Shown one piece after another: positions 49,730 through 58,448 of a DNA stretch of 64,000 nt. The stretch spans positions 1 to 64,000 of the forward strand of contig NZ_LZJC01000072.1 in NCBI RefSeq assembly GCF_001666755.1, written 5' to 3'. Within the stretch, counting starts at the first letter, position 1. The number at the start of each line of letters is the position of its first letter. Under the pieces are notes generated by a model. It worked only from the letters and a program-made list of their open reading frames with translations. It was not told where the DNA came from and ran no database searches. The translations under genes and the position numbers were made by a program. Origin of the DNA: Mycobacterium sp. E1214 (GTDB lineage: Bacteria > Actinomycetota > Actinomycetes > Mycobacteriales > Mycobacteriaceae).

Positions 49730-50311
49730 GTGCGCAAATGGAAGCGCGTCGACACCGCCACCGGCCCGCAGTTCCGGTCGGCGCTGGCGTCGCACGAGGC
49801 CGCCCTGCTCAAGAACCTCGCCACCGCAATGATCGGCCTGCTCGACGAGCGTGAATCCTCAGCTCCCGCAGACGAACTCGAGGAGATCACCGGCATCAAG
49901 ACCGGCAACGCCGAGCCGCCAAAGGACCCGACGCTGCGTCGCCTGTTGCCGGACTTCTTCCATCCCGACGAGTCCGACCCGTCGGGGCCGGAGGCCGCCC
50001 AAAGCCTCAACGCGGCACTGCGCAGCCTGCACGAGCCCGAGATCGTCAACGCCAAACGCGATGCGGCGCAACGCTTGTTGGACACCGTCCCGCCCGAGGG
50101 CGGCCGGTTACAGCTGACCGAGGAAGACGCGAACGCCTGGGTGGGGGCCGTCAACGACATTCGGCTCACCCTGGGAGTCATGCTCGACGTCGGGCCCGAC
50201 GGCCCGGAACGCCTGCCGCCCGATCACCCGCTGGCCGTGCACTTCGACGTCTACCAATGGCTGACCGTCTTGCAGGAGTACCTGGTGCTGGTCCTCATGG
50301 GGTCGCGATGA
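49730..50311 (+). CDS. DUF2017 protein (Rv1332 type)
   Basis: A 193-residue, mostly helical, soluble protein that always follows clpS in actinobacteria. Conserved stretches are RSALASHEAALLKNLATAMIG, DPTLRRLLPDFF and FDVYQWLTVLQEYLVLVLMG. No catalytic motif is visible. The fixed position suggests a role with ClpS or Clp proteolysis (inference). It starts with GTG (MRKWKRVDTATG), six bases behind clpS. Confidence 0.87.
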   Translation: MRKWKRVDTATGPQFRSALASHEAALLKNLATAMIGLLDERESSAPADELEEITGIKTGNAEPPKDPTLRRLLPDFFHPDESDPSGPEAAQSLNAALRSLHEPEIVNAKRDAAQRLLDTVPPEGGRLQLTEEDANAWVGAVNDIRLTLGVMLDVGPDGPERLPPDHPLAVHFDVYQWLTVLQEYLVLVLMGSR

Positions 50312-50324
50312 CGTCGGCCTGCGG

Positions 50325-51371
50325 ATGAACGCCATCACCGACGTAGGCGGCATTCGCGTCGGCCACCATCACCGGCTCGACCCCGACGCCGCGTTGGGCG
50401 CGGGCTGGGCCTGCGGGGTGACCGTCGTGCTGACCCCGCCGGGGACCGTCGGTGCGGTCGATTGCCGCGGTGGCGCCCCCGGCACCCGCGAGACCGATCT
50501 GCTCGATCCCGCCAACACCGTGCGATACGTCGACGCGGTGCTGCTGGCCGGCGGCAGCGCCTACGGCCTGGCGGCCGCCGACGGCGTGATGCGCTGGCTC
50601 GAGGAACGCGACCGCGGCGTGGCGATGGACGGCGGCGTGGTGCCGATCGTGCCGGCCGCGGTGATCTTCGACCTGCCCGTCGGCGGCTGGGCATGCCGGC
50701 CGACCGCCGAGTTCGGCTATCGGGCGTGCGAGGCGGCGCACGGCGGTGACGGGCCGGCGCTGGCCGTCGGAACCGTCGGGGCCGGGGTGGGGGCGCGCGC
50801 CGGGGCGCTCAAGGGAGGCGTCGGGACCGCCTCGACGGTGCTGCCGTCCGGCGTCACGGTCGGCGCGCTGGCGGTGGTGAACGCCGCCGGCGAGGTCGTC
50901 GACCGGGCCACCGGGTTGCCGTGGATGGCGGACGCGATCGCGCGGTTCGGGCTGCGGCCGCCGCCGGCCGCCGAGCTCGACGCGCTCGCGGCGCTGCCCG
51001 GGAAGTCCGGGCCGCGGGCCGACCCGCTCAACACCGTCATCGCGGTGGTGGCCACCGACGCCGCGCTCAGTCCGGCCGCGTGCCGGCGCATCGCGGTCAG
51101 CGCGCACGACGGCCTGGCCCGGTCCATTTGGCCGGCCCACACCCCGGTGGACGGCGACACGGTGTTCGCGCTGGCGACGGGGGCGGTCGAGGTGCCCCCG
51201 CCCGCGGACGCGCCCGCCGCCTTCTCCCCGGAGACCGCGTTGGTCGCCGCGGTCGGGGCGGCCGCCGCCGACTGCCTGGCGGACGCGGTGCTGGCCGGGG
51301 TGCTCGCCGCCGAATCGATCGCCGGCATCCCCACCTACCGCGGCCTGCTGCCCGGCGCGTTCGGCCGGTGA
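50325..51371 (+). CDS. P1-family (DmpA/NylC-like) N-terminal-nucleophile peptidase
   Basis: A 348-residue member of peptidase family S58 (Rv1333 type), predicted to self-cleave into two chains. The likely cleavage point is Asn236-Thr237 in DPLNTVIAVVATDAAL, leaving Thr237 as the nucleophile, as in NylC. The N-terminal part has the family signature AITDVGGIRVGHHHR and AGGSAYGLAAADGVMRWLEE. It is probably cytosolic and its substrate is unknown. Its stop is followed within five bases by the remnant of cysM, where M. tuberculosis has mec-cysO-cysM. Confidence 0.9.
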   Translation: MNAITDVGGIRVGHHHRLDPDAALGAGWACGVTVVLTPPGTVGAVDCRGGAPGTRETDLLDPANTVRYVDAVLLAGGSAYGLAAADGVMRWLEERDRGVAMDGGVVPIVPAAVIFDLPVGGWACRPTAEFGYRACEAAHGGDGPALAVGTVGAGVGARAGALKGGVGTASTVLPSGVTVGALAVVNAAGEVVDRATGLPWMADAIARFGLRPPPAAELDALAALPGKSGPRADPLNTVIAVVATDAALSPAACRRIAVSAHDGLARSIWPAHTPVDGDTVFALATGAVEVPPPADAPAAFSPETALVAAVGAAAADCLADAVLAGVLAAESIAGIPTYRGLLPGAFGR

Positions 51372-51375
51372 ACGG

Positions 51376-51435
51376 GGCACCGGCGACAGCGCCGGTAGCC
51401 TTGACGATGCCGGGGACGCTCTGAAAGGGCAGCTA
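51376..51435 (+). pseudogene. cysM: Remnant of cysM (last ~20 codons only)
   Basis: Read in frame from 51376, the DNA encodes GTGDSAGSLDDAGDALKGQL. The end of M. tuberculosis CysM is [21 protein letters not shown], so 14 of the 20 aligned residues agree, including the block AGSLDDA. In M. tuberculosis the last cysM codons overlap the start of the rhomboid gene, and here this join is still recognisable. The cysM frame has lost its stop and runs on to 51477. No mec, cysO or cysM body is present between the P1 peptidase and the rhomboid gene. Confidence 0.75.
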
Positions 51436-51439
51436 ATGG

Positions 51440-52165
51440 GTGAGACCGCGTCGCGACGACGCCGAGCGCAGCGCTGACGGAGCGCGGGCGCTCATGAACA
51501 CGTCGCGGGGACGCACCGGCACCAAGCCTCAGGCGAGGCAGCGGTCTGCCTGGATGGTGGGCGGCGCGACCATCGTCACCTTCGTGGCGCTGCTCTATCT
51601 GGTCGAGCTGATCGACCAGCTGACCCGGCACTCGCTGGACGGCAACGGCATCAGGCCGCTCACGGCCGACGGGCTGTGGGGCATCGTGTTCGCCCCGGTG
51701 CTGCACGCCAGCTGGCAACACCTGATCGCCAACACCGTCCCGCTGTTGGTCCTGGGATTCCTCATGACGCTGGCCGGGCTGTCCCGGTTCGTGTGGGCCA
51801 CCGCGATCGTGTGGGTGCTGGGCGGGTTGGGCACCTGGCTGATCGGCGACGTGGGCAGCAGCTGCGGGCCGACCGACCACATCGGGGCCTCGGGGCTGAT
51901 CTTCGGCTGGCTGAGCTTCCTGCTGGTGTTCGGTGTCTTCGTCCGGCGCGCCTCCAACATCATCGTCGGCGTGCTCGTGTTGTTCGCCTACGGCGGCGTT
52001 CTGCTGGGGGCCATGCCGGTGCTCGGCCGCTGCGGCGGAGTGTCCTGGCAGGGCCACCTGTGCGGGGCGATCGCCGGCGTGGCCGCCGCCTACTGGCTGT
52101 CCGCGCCGGAGCGCAAAGCGCGGGCCGCGCGCCGGGGCGGTAGCGCGAAGCGGGGCGCGGCGTGA
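51440..52165 (+). CDS. Rhomboid-family intramembrane serine protease
   Basis: A polytopic membrane protein of 241 residues like Rv1337. The catalytic serine motif is [11 protein letters not shown], the oxyanion/His region is [18 protein letters not shown], and the final catalytic His is in [14 protein letters not shown] 51440 (MRPRRDD) aligns with the second methionine of Rv1337, so I prefer it to ATG 51494. In M. tuberculosis cysM overlaps this gene; here only the tail of cysM remains. It overlaps murI by four bases. Confidence 0.92.
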   Translation: MRPRRDDAERSADGARALMNTSRGRTGTKPQARQRSAWMVGGATIVTFVALLYLVELIDQLTRHSLDGNGIRPLTADGLWGIVFAPVLHASWQHLIANTVPLLVLGFLMTLAGLSRFVWATAIVWVLGGLGTWLIGDVGSSCGPTDHIGASGLIFGWLSFLLVFGVFVRRASNIIVGVLVLFAYGGVLLGAMPVLGRCGGVSWQGHLCGAIAGVAAAYWLSAPERKARAARRGGSAKRGAA

Positions 52166-52977
52166 GCGCGCAGCTGGCGCCGATCGGCGTCTTCGACTCG
52201 GGTGTCGGGGGCCTGACCGTCGCCCGCGCCATCATCGACCAACTGCCCGACGAGGACATCGTCTACGTCGGCGACACCGGGCACGGGCCGTACGGCCCGC
52301 TGAGCATCCCCGAGGTCCGCGGGCACGCGCTGGCCATCGGCGACGACCTGGTGGGCCGCGGCGTCAAGGCGTTGGTGATCGCCTGCAACACCGCGTCCGC
52401 GGCCTGCCTGCGCGACGCCCGCGAGCGTTACGACGTGCCCGTCGTCGAGGTGATCCTGCCGGCCGTGCGCCGCGCCGTCGCCACCACCCGCACCGGGCGC
52501 ATCGGCGTCATCGGCACCCGCGCCACCATCGACTCGCACGCCTACCAGGACGCGTTCGCCGCGGCCCGCGGCGTCGAGATCACCGCCGTCGCCTGCCCGC
52601 GCTTCGTCGACTTCGTCGAGCGCGGCGTGACCAGCGGCCGGCAGGTGCTGGGGCTGGCCGAGGGGTACCTCGAGCCGCTGCAACGGGCGCATGTCGACAC
52701 CCTGGTGCTCGGCTGCACCCATTACCCGTTGCTGTCCGGGCTGATCCAGCTGGCCATGGGCGACAACGTGACGCTGGTGTCCAGCGCCGAGGAAACCGCG
52801 AAGGAAGTTCTGCGGGTCCTCACCGAACGAGACCTGCTGCGCCCGCACGACGCAACGCCCGCGACGCGGGTCTTCGAAGCCACCGGTGACCCCGAGGCGT
52901 TCACCCGATTGGCGGCCCGATTCCTCGGTCCGGCGGTCACCGGCGTCCAACCCGTTCAGCACGTAGGAATCGACTAA
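52162..52977 (+). CDS. murI: Glutamate racemase
   Basis: Makes D-glutamate for peptidoglycan, cofactor-free. The two catalytic cysteines are Cys75 in ACNTASAAC and Cys185 in LGCTHYPLL; the N-terminal motif [15 protein letters not shown] is present. 271 residues, same as M. tuberculosis. GTG overlaps the rhomboid stop (GTGA), so the two are coupled. Confidence 0.97.
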   Translation: MSAQLAPIGVFDSGVGGLTVARAIIDQLPDEDIVYVGDTGHGPYGPLSIPEVRGHALAIGDDLVGRGVKALVIACNTASAACLRDARERYDVPVVEVILPAVRRAVATTRTGRIGVIGTRATIDSHAYQDAFAAARGVEITAVACPRFVDFVERGVTSGRQVLGLAEGYLEPLQRAHVDTLVLGCTHYPLLSGLIQLAMGDNVTLVSSAEETAKEVLRVLTERDLLRPHDATPATRVFEATGDPEAFTRLAARFLGPAVTGVQPVQHVGID

Positions 52978-53004
52978 GAACATGCCGAGATTCTCATCAC
53001 ACCA

Positions 53005-53832
53005 ATGCGGCGATGTTTTCGTCATCGCCCTATCGGGCATGGCACAGTAGTGTCCGTGCGAATAACCGTGCTCGGCTGCTCGGGCAGCGTGGTGGGGCCG
53101 GATTCGCCTGCGTCGGGATATCTGCTCCGCGCACCGGACACGCCACCCCTCGTCATCGACTTCGGCGGCGGCGTGCTAGGCGCCCTGCAGCGCTACGCCG
53201 ATCCCGGGTCCGTGCACGTGCTGCTGTCGCACCTGCACGCCGACCACTGCCTCGATCTGCCCGGCCTGTTCGTGTGGCGTCGCTATCACCCGACGCGGCC
53301 CGACGGCAAGGCGATGCTCTACGGACCCGGCGACACCTGGTCGCGCCTGGGCGCGGCGTCGTCGCCGTATGGCGGTGAAATCGACGACTGCTCAGACATT
53401 TTCGACGTCCGGCATTGGGTGGACGGCGAACCTGTCACGGTCGGCGCGTTGACGGTGCTGCCGCGGACCGTGGCGCACCCGACCGAGTCCTACGGCCTGC
53501 GCATCACCGACCCCGACGGGGCCTCCTTCGTCTACAGCGGCGACACCGGCGTCTGCGATCAACTGGTCGAGCTGGCCCGCGACGCCGACGTCTTCCTGTG
53601 CGAGGCGTCCTGGACCCACTCGCCCGACCGGCCCCCCGCGCTGCACCTGTCGGGCACCGAGGCGGGCCGCATCGCCGCGCGGGCCGGCGTGCGCGAACTG
53701 CTGTTGACCCACATCCCGCCGTGGACGTCGCGCGAGGACGTCATCAGCGAAGCCAAGGCCGAGTTCGACGGTCCCGTGCACGCGGTGGTGTGCGGCGAGA
53801 CGTTCGACATCCGCCGCTCCGAAAGGGTTTGA
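53005..53832 (+). CDS. Metallo-beta-lactamase-fold cAMP phosphodiesterase-like protein (Rv1339 type)
   Basis: MBL-fold hydrolase of 275 residues with the metal site [11 protein letters not shown], the later [10 protein letters not shown], and final His in LLLTHIPPW. The M. tuberculosis homologue Rv1339 has been described as an atypical class II cAMP phosphodiesterase, so this one probably lowers cAMP, opposing the cyclase encoded earlier. The annotated ATG 53005 gives a basic extension; GTG 53050 ([13 protein letters not shown]) is the natural start of the fold and equally likely. Confidence 0.88.
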   Translation: MRRCFRHRPIGHGTVVSVRITVLGCSGSVVGPDSPASGYLLRAPDTPPLVIDFGGGVLGALQRYADPGSVHVLLSHLHADHCLDLPGLFVWRRYHPTRPDGKAMLYGPGDTWSRLGAASSPYGGEIDDCSDIFDVRHWVDGEPVTVGALTVLPRTVAHPTESYGLRITDPDGASFVYSGDTGVCDQLVELARDADVFLCEASWTHSPDRPPALHLSGTEAGRIAARAGVRELLLTHIPPWTSREDVISEAKAEFDGPVHAVVCGETFDIRRSERV

Positions 53833-53896
53833 GCGGCCCCACCGGGGATGCCCCGCACCGTGGGCCGCGCCCGGACCGCGGGCTAGTGTTGGCGTC

Positions 53897-54676
53897 GTGA
53901 CGAGACGCGAAGACGGCCGCCTGGACGACGAGTTGCGCCCGGTCGTCATCACCCGAGGCTTCACCCAAAACCCGGCCGGGTCAGTGCTGATCGAGTTCGG
54001 GCACACCAAGGTCCTGTGCACGGCCAGCGTCACCGAGGGCGTGCCGCGCTGGCGCAAGGGGTCGGGCCTGGGCTGGCTGACCGCCGAGTACGCGATGCTG
54101 CCCTCGGCCACCCACACCCGCTCCGACCGCGAATCGGTCAAGGGCCGGCTCTCCGGGCGGACCCAGGAGATCAGCCGCCTCATCGGCCGGTCGCTGCGCG
54201 CCTGCATCGACCTGCGGGCGCTCGGGGAGAACACCATCGCCGTCGACTGCGACGTCCTGCAGGCCGACGGCGGCACCCGCACCGCGGCCATCACCGGCGC
54301 CTTCGTGGCGCTGGCCGACGCGGTGACGTACCTGTCGGCGGCCAACAAGCTGTCCGACCCCCGGCCGTTGTCGTGCGCGATCGCGGCGGTCAGCGTCGGT
54401 GTGGTCGACGGCAGGGTCCGCGTCGACCTGCCGTACGAGGAGGACTCCCGCGCCGAGGTCGACATGAACGTCGTCGCCACCGACACCGGAACGCTGGTGG
54501 AGGTGCAGGGCACCGGCGAGGGCGCCACGTTCCCGCGCTCGACGCTGGACAAGCTGCTCGACGTGGCGCTGGCGTCGTGTGACACGTTATTCGCCGCCCA
54601 GCGCGAGGCCCTCGCGCAGCCGTACCCCGGTGAGCTGCCGGAGCGTGGCGCGCAGCCGAAGGCGTTCGGCAGCTGA
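53897..54676 (+). CDS. rph: Ribonuclease PH
   Basis: Phosphorolytic 3'-exoribonuclease that trims tRNA 3' ends, 259 residues. The phosphate-binding [17 protein letters not shown] and the active-site [19 protein letters not shown] are conserved. The GTG lies seven bases after TAGTGT, a possible -10 for a leaderless start. It is cotranscribed with rdgB: the rph TGA is embedded in CTGA, the proposed rdgB start. Confidence 0.96.
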   Translation: MTRREDGRLDDELRPVVITRGFTQNPAGSVLIEFGHTKVLCTASVTEGVPRWRKGSGLGWLTAEYAMLPSATHTRSDRESVKGRLSGRTQEISRLIGRSLRACIDLRALGENTIAVDCDVLQADGGTRTAAITGAFVALADAVTYLSAANKLSDPRPLSCAIAAVSVGVVDGRVRVDLPYEEDSRAEVDMNVVATDTGTLVEVQGTGEGATFPRSTLDKLLDVALASCDTLFAAQREALAQPYPGELPERGAQPKAFGS

Positions 54677-55287
54677 CCCGGCTCCTCGTCGCCAGCCGCA
54701 ACCCCAAGAAGCTGGCCGAGCTGCGCCGGGTGCTCGACGCCGCCGGGCTGACGGGCCTGACGCTGGTGTCGCTCGACGACGTGCCGCCGTTCGACGAGGC
54801 GCCCGAGACCGGGGCGACGTTCGAGGACAACGCGGTGGCCAAGGCGCGCGACGCCTTCGCCGCGACGGGGTTGCCCAGTGTCGCCGACGATTCGGGGCTG
54901 GCGGTGGCGGCGCTGGGCGGGATGCCGGGCGTGCTGTCGGCGCGGTGGTCGGGCCGCCATGGCGACGACGCCGCCAACACCGAACTGCTGTTGGGGCAGC
55001 TGCGCGACGTGCCCGACGAGCGGCGCGGCGCGGCCTTCGTGTCCGCCTGCGCGCTGGTGTCCGAGCGCGGCGAGGTGGTGGTGCGCGGCGAGTGGACGGG
55101 CAGCGTCGCGCGAGCGCCGCGCGGCGACGGCGGGTTCGGCTACGACCCCGTCTTCCTTCCCGACGCTGCGGGGGGCCGCACCGCCGCCGAGCTCAGCCCG
55201 GCCGAGAAGGACGCCGCGTCGCACCGCGGCCGGGCGCTGGCGCTGCTGCTGCCGGCGCTGCGGGACCTGGCCGGCGCGCGCCCCTAG
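54673..55287 (+). CDS. rdgB: RdgB/HAM1 non-canonical purine NTP pyrophosphatase, CTG start
   Basis: Removes dITP and XTP from the nucleotide pool. From 54673 it reads [20 protein letters not shown]; the SRNxxK substrate motif is essential to the family. There is no ATG, GTG or TTG between the in-frame stop at 54631-54633 and this motif; the codon aligned with the M. tuberculosis GTG (VTKLLVASRN) is CTG 54673. The first canonical start (GTG 54727 or later) would delete the motif. I therefore propose a CTG start overlapping the rph stop, giving 204 residues, as in Rv1341. Other conserved parts: [29 protein letters not shown]. Confidence 0.88.
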   Translation: MTRLLVASRNPKKLAELRRVLDAAGLTGLTLVSLDDVPPFDEAPETGATFEDNAVAKARDAFAATGLPSVADDSGLAVAALGGMPGVLSARWSGRHGDDAANTELLLGQLRDVPDERRGAAFVSACALVSERGEVVVRGEWTGSVARAPRGDGGFGYDPVFLPDAAGGRTAAELSPAEKDAASHRGRALALLLPALRDLAGARP

Positions 55288-55634
55288 AGCGCGAAGCGGG
55301 CCTTCACGTCGCGGGTCTGGAAGTGCTCGACGACGATGCCCACCAACGGAATCGTCCCCGCCAGCAGCACACCGACCGTCTTGAGCAACGGCCAGCGCAC
55401 CTTGATCGCCAGGTTGAACGCGGTCAGCACGTAGACGAAGTACACCCAGCCGTGCACCACCTCGATCCACCGGATCTCGTGGTGGAACGCCAGGTGCGAG
55501 ACGATCTCGTAGCACAGCGCGATCAACCACAGCCCCGTCGTCCACGCCATGACCCGGTAGCCCAATAGGGCGGTGCGGATCTTCTCGACGGGGAAGGCGG
55601 ACGCGGGCGCGCCGGGAGTCTGCGGTGTGGTCAT
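55284..55634 (-). CDS. DUF3817 small membrane protein (Rv1342c type)
   Basis: A 116-residue protein with three hydrophobic segments (about residues 26-46, 60-78 and 88-103) and a conserved HGWVYFVYVLTAFNLAIKVRW. The function is unknown. ATG 55634 overlaps the lprD stop (ATGA), so both are one transcript. Its TAG shares the palindrome CTAG with the rdgB stop on the other strand. Confidence 0.88.
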   Translation of the reverse strand: MTTPQTPGAPASAFPVEKIRTALLGYRVMAWTTGLWLIALCYEIVSHLAFHHEIRWIEVVHGWVYFVYVLTAFNLAIKVRWPLLKTVGVLLAGTIPLVGIVVEHFQTRDVKARFAL

Positions 55635-56017
55635 GCGGTGGTCCTGTTCTGTTTTTCGGCGTCTTGTCGGGCGAGCTCGGCGAGGTAGGCGTTGTAGTCC
55701 CGCAGGGCGGGATCGTCGGACGGCGGCGGCGCCGGGGTAGGCCGCTCGGGCAGCAGCCCCGCGGGTAGTTCCGTGACGGCCTGTTGGGGCTCCGGCGGCG
55801 CCTCTTCGTAGCGCACGAATTTGCGGTAGGCGTAGACGCAGAACCCCGCGAAGAGCGGCCACTGCAACGCGTACCCGAGGTTCTGGAAGCTGCCTGATGT
55901 GGACTGGAATCTGGTCCACTGCCACCAGCCCAGCGCCAGGCACCCGCAGGCCGCGACGACGACCAGAGCGATCAACGCGGGCCTGCGGCGATGCTTCTGC
56001 ACGGCCGGGGTGGACAC
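55631..56017 (-). CDS. lprD: Putative lipoprotein/membrane protein LprD
   Basis: 128 residues. A basic N-terminus (KHRRRPALIALVVVAACGCL) leads into a hydrophobic segment with a cysteine pair (AACGC) that has been read as a lipobox in Rv1343c. A second hydrophobic segment (YALQWPLFAGFCVYAY, about 48-63) and a Pro-rich cytosolic tail follow. The lipobox is weak, so a two-span membrane protein is also possible. GTG 56017 (MSTPAVQKHRRR). Cotranscribed with the DUF3817 gene. Confidence 0.8.
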   Translation of the reverse strand: MSTPAVQKHRRRPALIALVVVAACGCLALGWWQWTRFQSTSGSFQNLGYALQWPLFAGFCVYAYRKFVRYEEAPPEPQQAVTELPAGLLPERPTPAPPPSDDPALRDYNAYLAELARQDAEKQNRTTA

Positions 56018-56076
56018 CCCTCGACGGTACCGTTCAGGGCGCCGCCGGCGAACCGAGCGGTACGATCGCTAGGCCC

Positions 56077-56160
56077 GCGGGCGTGGCGAAATTGGCATAC
56101 GCGCCGGCTTTAGGTGCCGGTGCTCGCAAGAGCGTGAGGGTTCGAGTCCCTCCGCCCGCA
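56077..56160 (+). tRNA. leuT-like: tRNA-Leu (TAG)
   Basis: 84 nt with acceptor GCGGGCG/CGCCCGC and discriminator A, anticodon stem CCGGC/GCCGG around loop TTTAGGT (anticodon TAG, for CUA codons), a long variable arm as expected for leucine, and T-arm GGGTTCGAGTCCC. CCA is not encoded. The 3' end faces an integrase gene and is the probable integration site of the following element. The M. tuberculosis symbol for this tRNA is not certain to me. Confidence 0.95.
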
Positions 56161-56213
56161 CTGGTGCTGTAGGACCGTTTGCGCTGGTAGATAGCGGTTT
56201 TCATGTTTGATGA

Positions 56214-57365
56214 TTAGCCCTGTGGCCGGTCCGTGGCCGGTTTTTGGCCGAAACTTGCGAGTAACTTAGGTGAGTCACAGTTATTTTTTGAGCAGTACCG
56301 GGCGTGCAGGCTGACCGCGACAGCGTCGAGGTCGTCGTCGAACAAGTCGGCGTAGGTGTCGAGCGTGATCTTCGCCGACTTGTGGCCCAGCATTCGCTGC
56401 AGGGCAAGCACATTCACCCCGGCTGAGACCGCCAGCGACGCGCAGGTGTGCCGCAGATCGTGCGGAGTGATGGCTTGGACCTTGGCGCGCTTGACGGCCG
56501 CCTGAAACCATCCGGTCGCCGACTTCGGCCGCTGCAGATAGCCTCCATCGCGGCCCGGGAACACAAGGTCGCCTGGAGCCTTGCCGCTGCATTGCCGCGA
56601 CAGCTCGTCAAGCACGAACCCGGGCACCGGCACCGACCGGGCTTGCCGCCCCTTCGTCGGGCCCACAGCGTGCCACACGCCTAGCTGGACGGCGTTCGCT
56701 GAGACCGTGAGCCGACGCCGCAGGAACTCCACGTCAGCGACGCGTAAACCGATCGCCTCGCCCCACCGCAGCCCGCAGTAGGCCAGCACCATTACCAGCG
56801 CCCGGTGCTCGCCGGACTCGTCGGCGAGCCGCTGCACGTCGTCGGCCGACAGGTAAACGTGCCGGCGGGCGGTCTTGCGGGGCAGGTTCTCGATCCCCTT
56901 GCACGGGTTGGCCGCCAGCCGCTTACCTTTCACCGCGTCGGCGAGGATGCCCGACAGGACGCCCTGGGCGCGCAGCACCGTTGTTGCGCCGCTACCGTCG
57001 CGGCTCATCGCGGCGACCCACGCCTCCACGCCGAGCAGATCGACGTCGGCGACGCTCACCCGACCCCACCGCGGCTCGACGTGGACACGCCACGCCGATT
57101 CCAGCGTCCGGTAATGAGACGGCGCCGTGGACTCCTTCTTGCGCGCCAGCCAGTCGGCGGACAGCTCGCCGACTGGGATCCGGCCCAGCGACGGCTTGAC
57201 GTACTGGCCGGTCAGCTTGTCGACCTCGACGCTGTTGGCCCACTGCTCGGCGTCGCGCTTCGTCTTGAAACCACGCTTCTGCGTTTCGCCGCGACCCGGT
57301 GTGCTGTAGCGGACACGGTAAAGCGTTGCCCCGCTGGCAGTTTGGTACTTGCTAATGGTCGCCAT
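56214..57365 (-). CDS. int: Tyrosine-family site-specific integrase
   Basis: 383 residues. An N-terminal Arm-binding domain (RVRYSTPGRGETQKRGFKTK) and a core-binding domain precede the catalytic domain. Catalytic residues: Arg200 (YCGLRWGEA), His302 and Arg305 (PHDLRHTCAS), His328 (LGHKSAKITLDTY) and nucleophile Tyr338. All are present, so the enzyme should be active. ATG 57365 starts just inside the repressor gene (14-bp overlap), so repressor and integrase share a transcript. It lies 53 bp from tRNA-Leu, the expected place next to attL. Confidence 0.95.
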   Translation of the reverse strand: MATISKYQTASGATLYRVRYSTPGRGETQKRGFKTKRDAEQWANSVEVDKLTGQYVKPSLGRIPVGELSADWLARKKESTAPSHYRTLESAWRVHVEPRWGRVSVADVDLLGVEAWVAAMSRDGSGATTVLRAQGVLSGILADAVKGKRLAANPCKGIENLPRKTARRHVYLSADDVQRLADESGEHRALVMVLAYCGLRWGEAIGLRVADVEFLRRRLTVSANAVQLGVWHAVGPTKGRQARSVPVPGFVLDELSRQCSGKAPGDLVFPGRDGGYLQRPKSATGWFQAAVKRAKVQAITPHDLRHTCASLAVSAGVNVLALQRMLGHKSAKITLDTYADLFDDDLDAVAVSLHARYCSKNNCDSPKLLASFGQKPATDRPQG

Positions 57366-58056
57366 CAGCCAACGCCCTTTCGAGTTCCACGCGAAGCTCT
57401 CGCGAGACCCGCCCCTTCTTCTGCCTATTGGCGTCTGATCCGGCCCGGCGATCGCGTTCTTCGCTGAAGGTGCTGCGCCATAAAGCGAACGAATGCGCTG
57501 CAAGCTCCTTGTCGCTCATCTTGAGCTGTTTGGCCAGCCTGTACTCGGTCAGCCCCGAACGCTGCAGGACATCGGCAACGCCCGCCGCGAACGGCTCCAC
57601 GTACTCCGTCAACTTGGCCAATCCCTTTGCCGTGGCGCGTATCTCGTCAGGACGAAGCGGCCCGGGGCTGCGCAGACGCGTAAAGCCGTACTTTTTCCGC
57701 TGACCGGGCTCCGTGAAGTTCTTGCCGCGGCAGACATCGGCCAGGTGATCGCCTGGTACGTCCAAGGTGTCCGTGAGTTGCACTAGGCCGTTACCGGCCA
57801 ACAAATCGGCCAGCGTGAAACCGCCAGCGTCGGCTTCGCCCGAATCTGCGGCCGCGAGGTTCAATGCGAGGAGTACAACGAGCACTGTGGCGAAGGTGGG
57901 CGCGTAGCGGCCCGCTTCGAAGTCGCCCACCTTGCTTGCGGTCCACCGCAGCCCGAGACCCTTGGTATATCGCGCCAAATCGTCTTGGGTGATGCCGAGC
58001 TGGGTGCGGATACGGCGGCAGCTCGCGCCGACTACCCACCCCAACGACTCGCTCAC
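57352..58056 (-). CDS. XRE-type phage repressor-like regulator
   Basis: About 234 residues. The N-terminal helix-turn-helix is CRRIRTQLGITQDDLARYT with GLRWTASKVGDFEAG. The C-terminal half (LRPDEIRATAKGLAKLTEYV, LQRSGLTEYRLAKQLKM) has a second weak HTH-like stretch and a basic end. No protease or catalytic dyad of LexA type is visible. GTG 58056 is the first start that puts the HTH at the N-terminus; the frame is open to 58224. It is divergent from xis and probably acts on the 58057-58172 gap. Confidence 0.8.
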   Translation of the reverse strand: MSESLGWVVGASCRRIRTQLGITQDDLARYTKGLGLRWTASKVGDFEAGRYAPTFATVLVVLLALNLAAADSGEADAGGFTLADLLAGNGLVQLTDTLDVPGDHLADVCRGKNFTEPGQRKKYGFTRLRSPGPLRPDEIRATAKGLAKLTEYVEPFAAGVADVLQRSGLTEYRLAKQLKMSDKELAAHSFALWRSTFSEERDRRAGSDANRQKKGRVSRELRVELERALADGDH

Positions 58057-58086
58057 AACACGCACCGTAACGCGAAACCGCGATGC

Positions 58087-58134
58087 TTGACAAGGAATCA
58101 CGCGGATGCAATTCTCGGAGCCACATATCACGCG
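58087..58134 (+). promoter_or_regulatory. Early lytic promoter with candidate operators
   Basis: TTGACA (58087-58092) and AATTCT (58110-58115), 17 bp apart, point right toward xis. The octamer ATCACGCG occurs at 58097-58104 inside the promoter and again at 58127-58134, exactly 30 bp apart, i.e. on the same face of the helix. The repressor gene is divergent next to it, so these are candidate operators. Confidence 0.45.
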
Positions 58135-58172
58135 TAATCGCATGACATGAGAGTAGAGAAGGGAACCGCGAA

Positions 58173-58448
58173 GTGAGCACTCCAGACTCTTCGACCATCG
58201 AGGCGGCCGCCAGATCAGCGGCACCCCTGTCCTGCATAGATACCGAGTTGCCGGCGGTGGCCACCCCGGAACAGACGGCGAAATTCATCCAGACCAGCGA
58301 GGGCAGCCTCGCGCAGGACCGCTACCGCGGCACGGGCATCCCCTTCGTCAAGATCGGCGGCCGCGTCCGCTACCTACGGCAGGACATCCTCGACTACCTC
58401 GCCGCCAACCGGATGCAGCGCACTGACGACCCTAGGGGCGCGGCATAG
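58173..58448 (+). CDS. Xis/MerR-type helix-turn-helix protein (putative excisionase)
   Basis: 91 residues. The winged-helix excisionase pattern is clear: VATPEQTAKFIQTSEGSL, then GIPFVKIGGRVRYLRQDILDYL, the typical DNA-binding domain of recombination directionality factors of tyrosine integrases. The first 30 residues are non-conserved. GTG 58173 follows GAGAAGGGA. Same place as Rv2657c in phiRv2. Confidence 0.85.
   Translation: MSTPDSSTIEAAARSAAPLSCIDTELPAVATPEQTAKFIQTSEGSLAQDRYRGTGIPFVKIGGRVRYLRQDILDYLAANRMQRTDDPRGAA

Noticed and set aside
51436..51477. Short peptide [13 protein letters not shown] as a separate gene
   Set aside because: It is in frame with the cysM tail and best explained as its runaway end; the rhomboid start uses another frame.
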